From NCBI GenBank assembly GCA_900550815.1, contig URTW01000090.1:1-7832 (forward strand): DNA of 7,832 nucleotides, written 5' to 3'. The notes beneath the pieces are model-generated. The model was not told the DNA's origin and searched no databases. It saw nothing but the letters and a program-made list of their open reading frames with translations. Made by a program: the position numbers and the translations under genes. Of the stretch, positions 6,104 to 7,832 are shown in pieces; the first letter of the stretch is position 1, and each line of letters starts with the position of its first letter. Origin of the DNA: an uncultured Collinsella sp. GTDB taxonomy: Bacteria > Actinomycetota > Coriobacteriia > Coriobacteriales > Coriobacteriaceae.

Positions 6104-7408
6104 CTAGAGCTCGGCCTCCGCATGGCCTCGCTGCGCCTCGGGCAGCTCCCCGTAGAGCGGATGGTCTTCGAGCCTAAAGCGCTCGACCTGTTCGGGAGTG
6201 CAGCCGCGCACAAAGAGCCACGAGCGATCGATCGGCGTCGCCATGAGCGTGCTGGGCAGCGCGTCGGCGCGGTCGGAAAACACCCGGGCACTCTCGGGAT
6301 CCTGGAACGCCAGCACCAGATGCGTGTCGCAGTTGCCCATGATGGAGCGTGCGCGTGCCTCGCCATAGAGCGCATCGAGCTGGTTGGTCGACTGCAGCAG
6401 CAGCGTTGCCCAGATGTTGCGGCTTCGGATAATCGAGAGCACGTTGTCGATCTGGGGGATCTGCAGATTTGCGAAGTCATCGAGCATAAAGCGCACGGGC
6501 ACGGGCAGGCTGCCGTCGGGCTGCCTATCGGCCTCACGAATGAGGCCCATAAACGCCTGAGAACTATCGAGGCCGGTCAGCGGATCGAGATTGCGGTCAA
6601 TATCGCTCACGGTTACAAACAGGGCGCAGGGGGTGTGTCCCATGGAAGCGAAGTCCACCTGATGGCACTCACGATAGAGCTGTGCCGCACCGTCGAATCC
6701 CAGACACATGACCTTTTCGGCAAGGATGCCGACGATGCTCGCGTGCATGCGCTCGGCATTTTGCGTAATGGCGTAGCGCCGCCATAGCGAGAGGGCATAG
6801 CTTTGGGGGTCGGTCGTGATCAGGTCGTCAAACAATCGACCCGTGGCACCGTCCTGCAGGTGCTCGATCAGCTTGATGACCGAGCTGATCGTCTGCTCGT
6901 CGGCGGGTAGCTGTTCGGTGACGTAGGCGATAAAACACGACAGCAGGTTTGCCGCCGCATGATCCCAAAAAGGCTGGTTGTTGTCCTCGATGGGGCAGAT
7001 GGCCTTTGCCACCGAGAGGATGTCCTGCTGGTTGGGCCTGCCGTCCGCCTTGCGGCGAATGTGCCTCAGGGGGTTGTAGCCGCAGCGCTCGATGCCGGGC
7101 GCAAGGGCCGGGACGGTGCTGAGGTCGGCGAAGTTGAGACATTGCACGCGGTAACCGTGGGCTGCCAGCACGGGTCCCACTTCGCGACAGAGCGTGCCTT
7201 TGGTGTCGAGCACGATGTAGCTTGCGTTCATTTGCAGCAGGTTGGGCTTGAGGACGTTTCGGGTCTTGCCGGCTCCCGAGGGGCCGATCACAAGTGCATT
7301 GTTGTTGAGTCCCGTTTGGCGGGTGTCGCAGGAAAGCGTTCGATCCTTGGCGAGGATGGTGGACGATGCGGACTCAGATGCGGCGAGGCGGCTGGCGAGG
7401 TTAGACAT
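6104..7408 (-). CDS. TraG/VirD4-type conjugative coupling ATPase, soluble short form
   Basis: The 434-residue protein looks like a type IV secretion coupling ATPase, which links relaxosome-bound DNA to the mating channel. Walker A is IGPSGAGKT (41-49), followed by SYIVLDTKGTL (63-73) as in the TraG/VirD4 family. Walker B is VRFMLDDFANL (305-315), with Asp-Asp in place of the usual Asp-Glu. RSRNIWATLLLQSTNQLDALYG (328-349) and the following GNCDTHLVLAF segment match the conserved C-terminal part of the ATPase. The ATG at 7408 has an AAGGAGG site about 6 bases upstream (minus strand of 7415-7421) and overlaps the end of the clpP-like gene by 8 bases. The two N-terminal membrane helices typical of VirD4 are missing. 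A membrane partner may be encoded upstream, or this may be a reduced remnant. It is the last gene of its operon in this window. Confidence 0.88.
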   Translation of the reverse strand: MSNLASRLAASESASSTILAKDRTLSCDTRQTGLNNNALVIGPSGAGKTRNVLKPNLLQMNASYIVLDTKGTLCREVGPVLAAHGYRVQCLNFADLSTVPALAPGIERCGYNPLRHIRRKADGRPNQQDILSVAKAICPIEDNNQPFWDHAAANLLSCFIAYVTEQLPADEQTISSVIKLIEHLQDGATGRLFDDLITTDPQSYALSLWRRYAITQNAERMHASIVGILAEKVMCLGFDGAAQLYRECHQVDFASMGHTPCALFVTVSDIDRNLDPLTGLDSSQAFMGLIREADRQPDGSLPVPVRFMLDDFANLQIPQIDNVLSIIRSRNIWATLLLQSTNQLDALYGEARARSIMGNCDTHLVLAFQDPESARVFSDRADALPSTLMATPIDRSWLFVRGCTPEQVERFRLEDHPLYGELPEAQRGHAEAEL

Positions 7409-7832
7409 GGGCGACCTCCTTGGTGGTCGAGAGGATTTCGTGGGCAAAGCCGAGCTCGACGGCGCGCTCGGCCGAAAGGTAGGTGTCTTTTGCAGTGAGG
7501 GACTGGATGCGCTTGGGCGTGAGGCCGCTGCGGTCCGAGAGGATTTGCGTGAGTGTCTTGCGGGTCTGCATGAGACGCCGGCTGGTTTCCTGCAGCGCAA
7601 GTGCCGAGCCGCCTGCCCCCTGGGGGAGCAGCGGGGCGTGAATCATGAGCTCTGCATGGGGCGCCATACGGCGAGCGTCGCCGCCCATAAAGATCACGGC
7701 GCCCATGGACGCGGCGAATTCCAGGCAGACGGTGCGGATGGGGCACGATGCGAGGCGCATGGCGTCATAGATCGCAAGACCCGATCGCACGCTTCCGCCG
7801 GCGCTGGCGACAAATATGGTGATGGGGCGGCT
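7401..7832 (-). CDS. ClpP-like serine protease, 5' end outside the window
   Basis: The visible 143 residues are the C-terminal part of a ClpP-fold peptidase. ITIFVASAGGSVRSGLAIYDAM corresponds to the conserved strand and oxyanion-loop region. FAASMGAVIF contains the nucleophile Ser (visible residue 42), ELMIHAP the catalytic His (65), and AKDTYLSAERAVELGF the catalytic Asp (116). The triad therefore appears intact. ClpP forms barrel-shaped proteases fed by Clp ATPases; related proteins also act as phage prohead proteases. Here the gene is translationally coupled to a coupling ATPase gene (8-base overlap), so it probably belongs to the same mobile or conjugative operon and not to the housekeeping clp locus; this is inference. 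No start codon is in the window; the frame is open to the window edge. A dedicated symbol is not given because it is likely an accessory paralogue. Confidence 0.85.
   Translation of the reverse strand, partial: SRPITIFVASAGGSVRSGLAIYDAMRLASCPIRTVCLEFAASMGAVIFMGGDARRMAPHAELMIHAPLLPQGAGGSALALQETSRRLMQTRKTLTQILSDRSGLTPKRIQSLTAKDTYLSAERAVELGFAHEILSTTKEVAHV

Noticed and set aside
6032..6787. 251-codon plus-strand frame opposite the coupling ATPase gene
   Set aside because: It overlaps a convincing ATPase on the other strand and begins inside the pgi downstream region; no motif supports it.
1..7832. tRNA, rRNA or CRISPR array
   Set aside because: No regularly spaced repeats and no recognisable tRNA or rRNA segments were seen on either strand.

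Overview
The window looks like chromosomal DNA of a high-GC Coriobacteriia member, most likely Collinsella or a close relative. This is an inference from the gene set (DUF3793 protein with a flavodoxin start beside it, a YolD-like/Y-family polymerase pair, a strongly codon-biased pgi), from the actinobacterial/Gram-positive style LexA box, and from the palindromic repeat arms ending in a run of A or T. No database search was possible.

Layout, left to right. Positions 1-47 (minus) hold the first codons of a flavodoxin-like gene with an in-frame TAA at codon 8. Directly upstream of it (94-798, minus) is a DUF3793 protein with an unusual cysteine-rich insertion. A divergent intergenic region (799-971) carries a good minus-strand promoter and a CsoR-like copper operator candidate in front of a small membrane-anchored heavy-metal-associated (HMA) protein (972-1355, plus). 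Convergent to that is a two-gene minus-strand SOS operon: a 501-residue Y-family translesion polymerase (1800-3305) followed, with an 8-base overlap, by a YolD-like protein (1382-1807). Its promoter has near-consensus -35 and -10 hexamers, with a LexA box immediately after the -10.

Positions 3306-4267 contain a plus-strand gene (3493-4068) that resembles only the N-terminal nucleotide-binding half of an iron-containing alcohol dehydrogenase. It is flanked by related 28-base repeat arms in inverted orientation; the right-hand one forms a long hairpin followed by T5. Then comes a full-length glucose-6-phosphate isomerase gene, pgi (4268-5962), ending in a strong terminator. Convergent to pgi, on the minus strand, is the end of an apparent conjugation-type operon: a ClpP-like serine protease (7401 to beyond the window edge) overlapping by 8 bases a soluble TraG/VirD4-type coupling ATPase (6104-7408).

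Functionally the window combines core metabolism (pgi), an inducible mutagenic repair operon, a likely metal/redox cluster (HMA protein, DUF3793, flavodoxin) and the edge of a possible integrated mobile element. The most notable items are the nonsense codon in the flavodoxin start, the Cys-rich DUF3793 insertion beside an HMA gene with a copper-type operator, the LexA-controlled polymerase operon, the inverted repeats around a half-gene, and the translationally coupled ClpP/coupling-ATPase pair.
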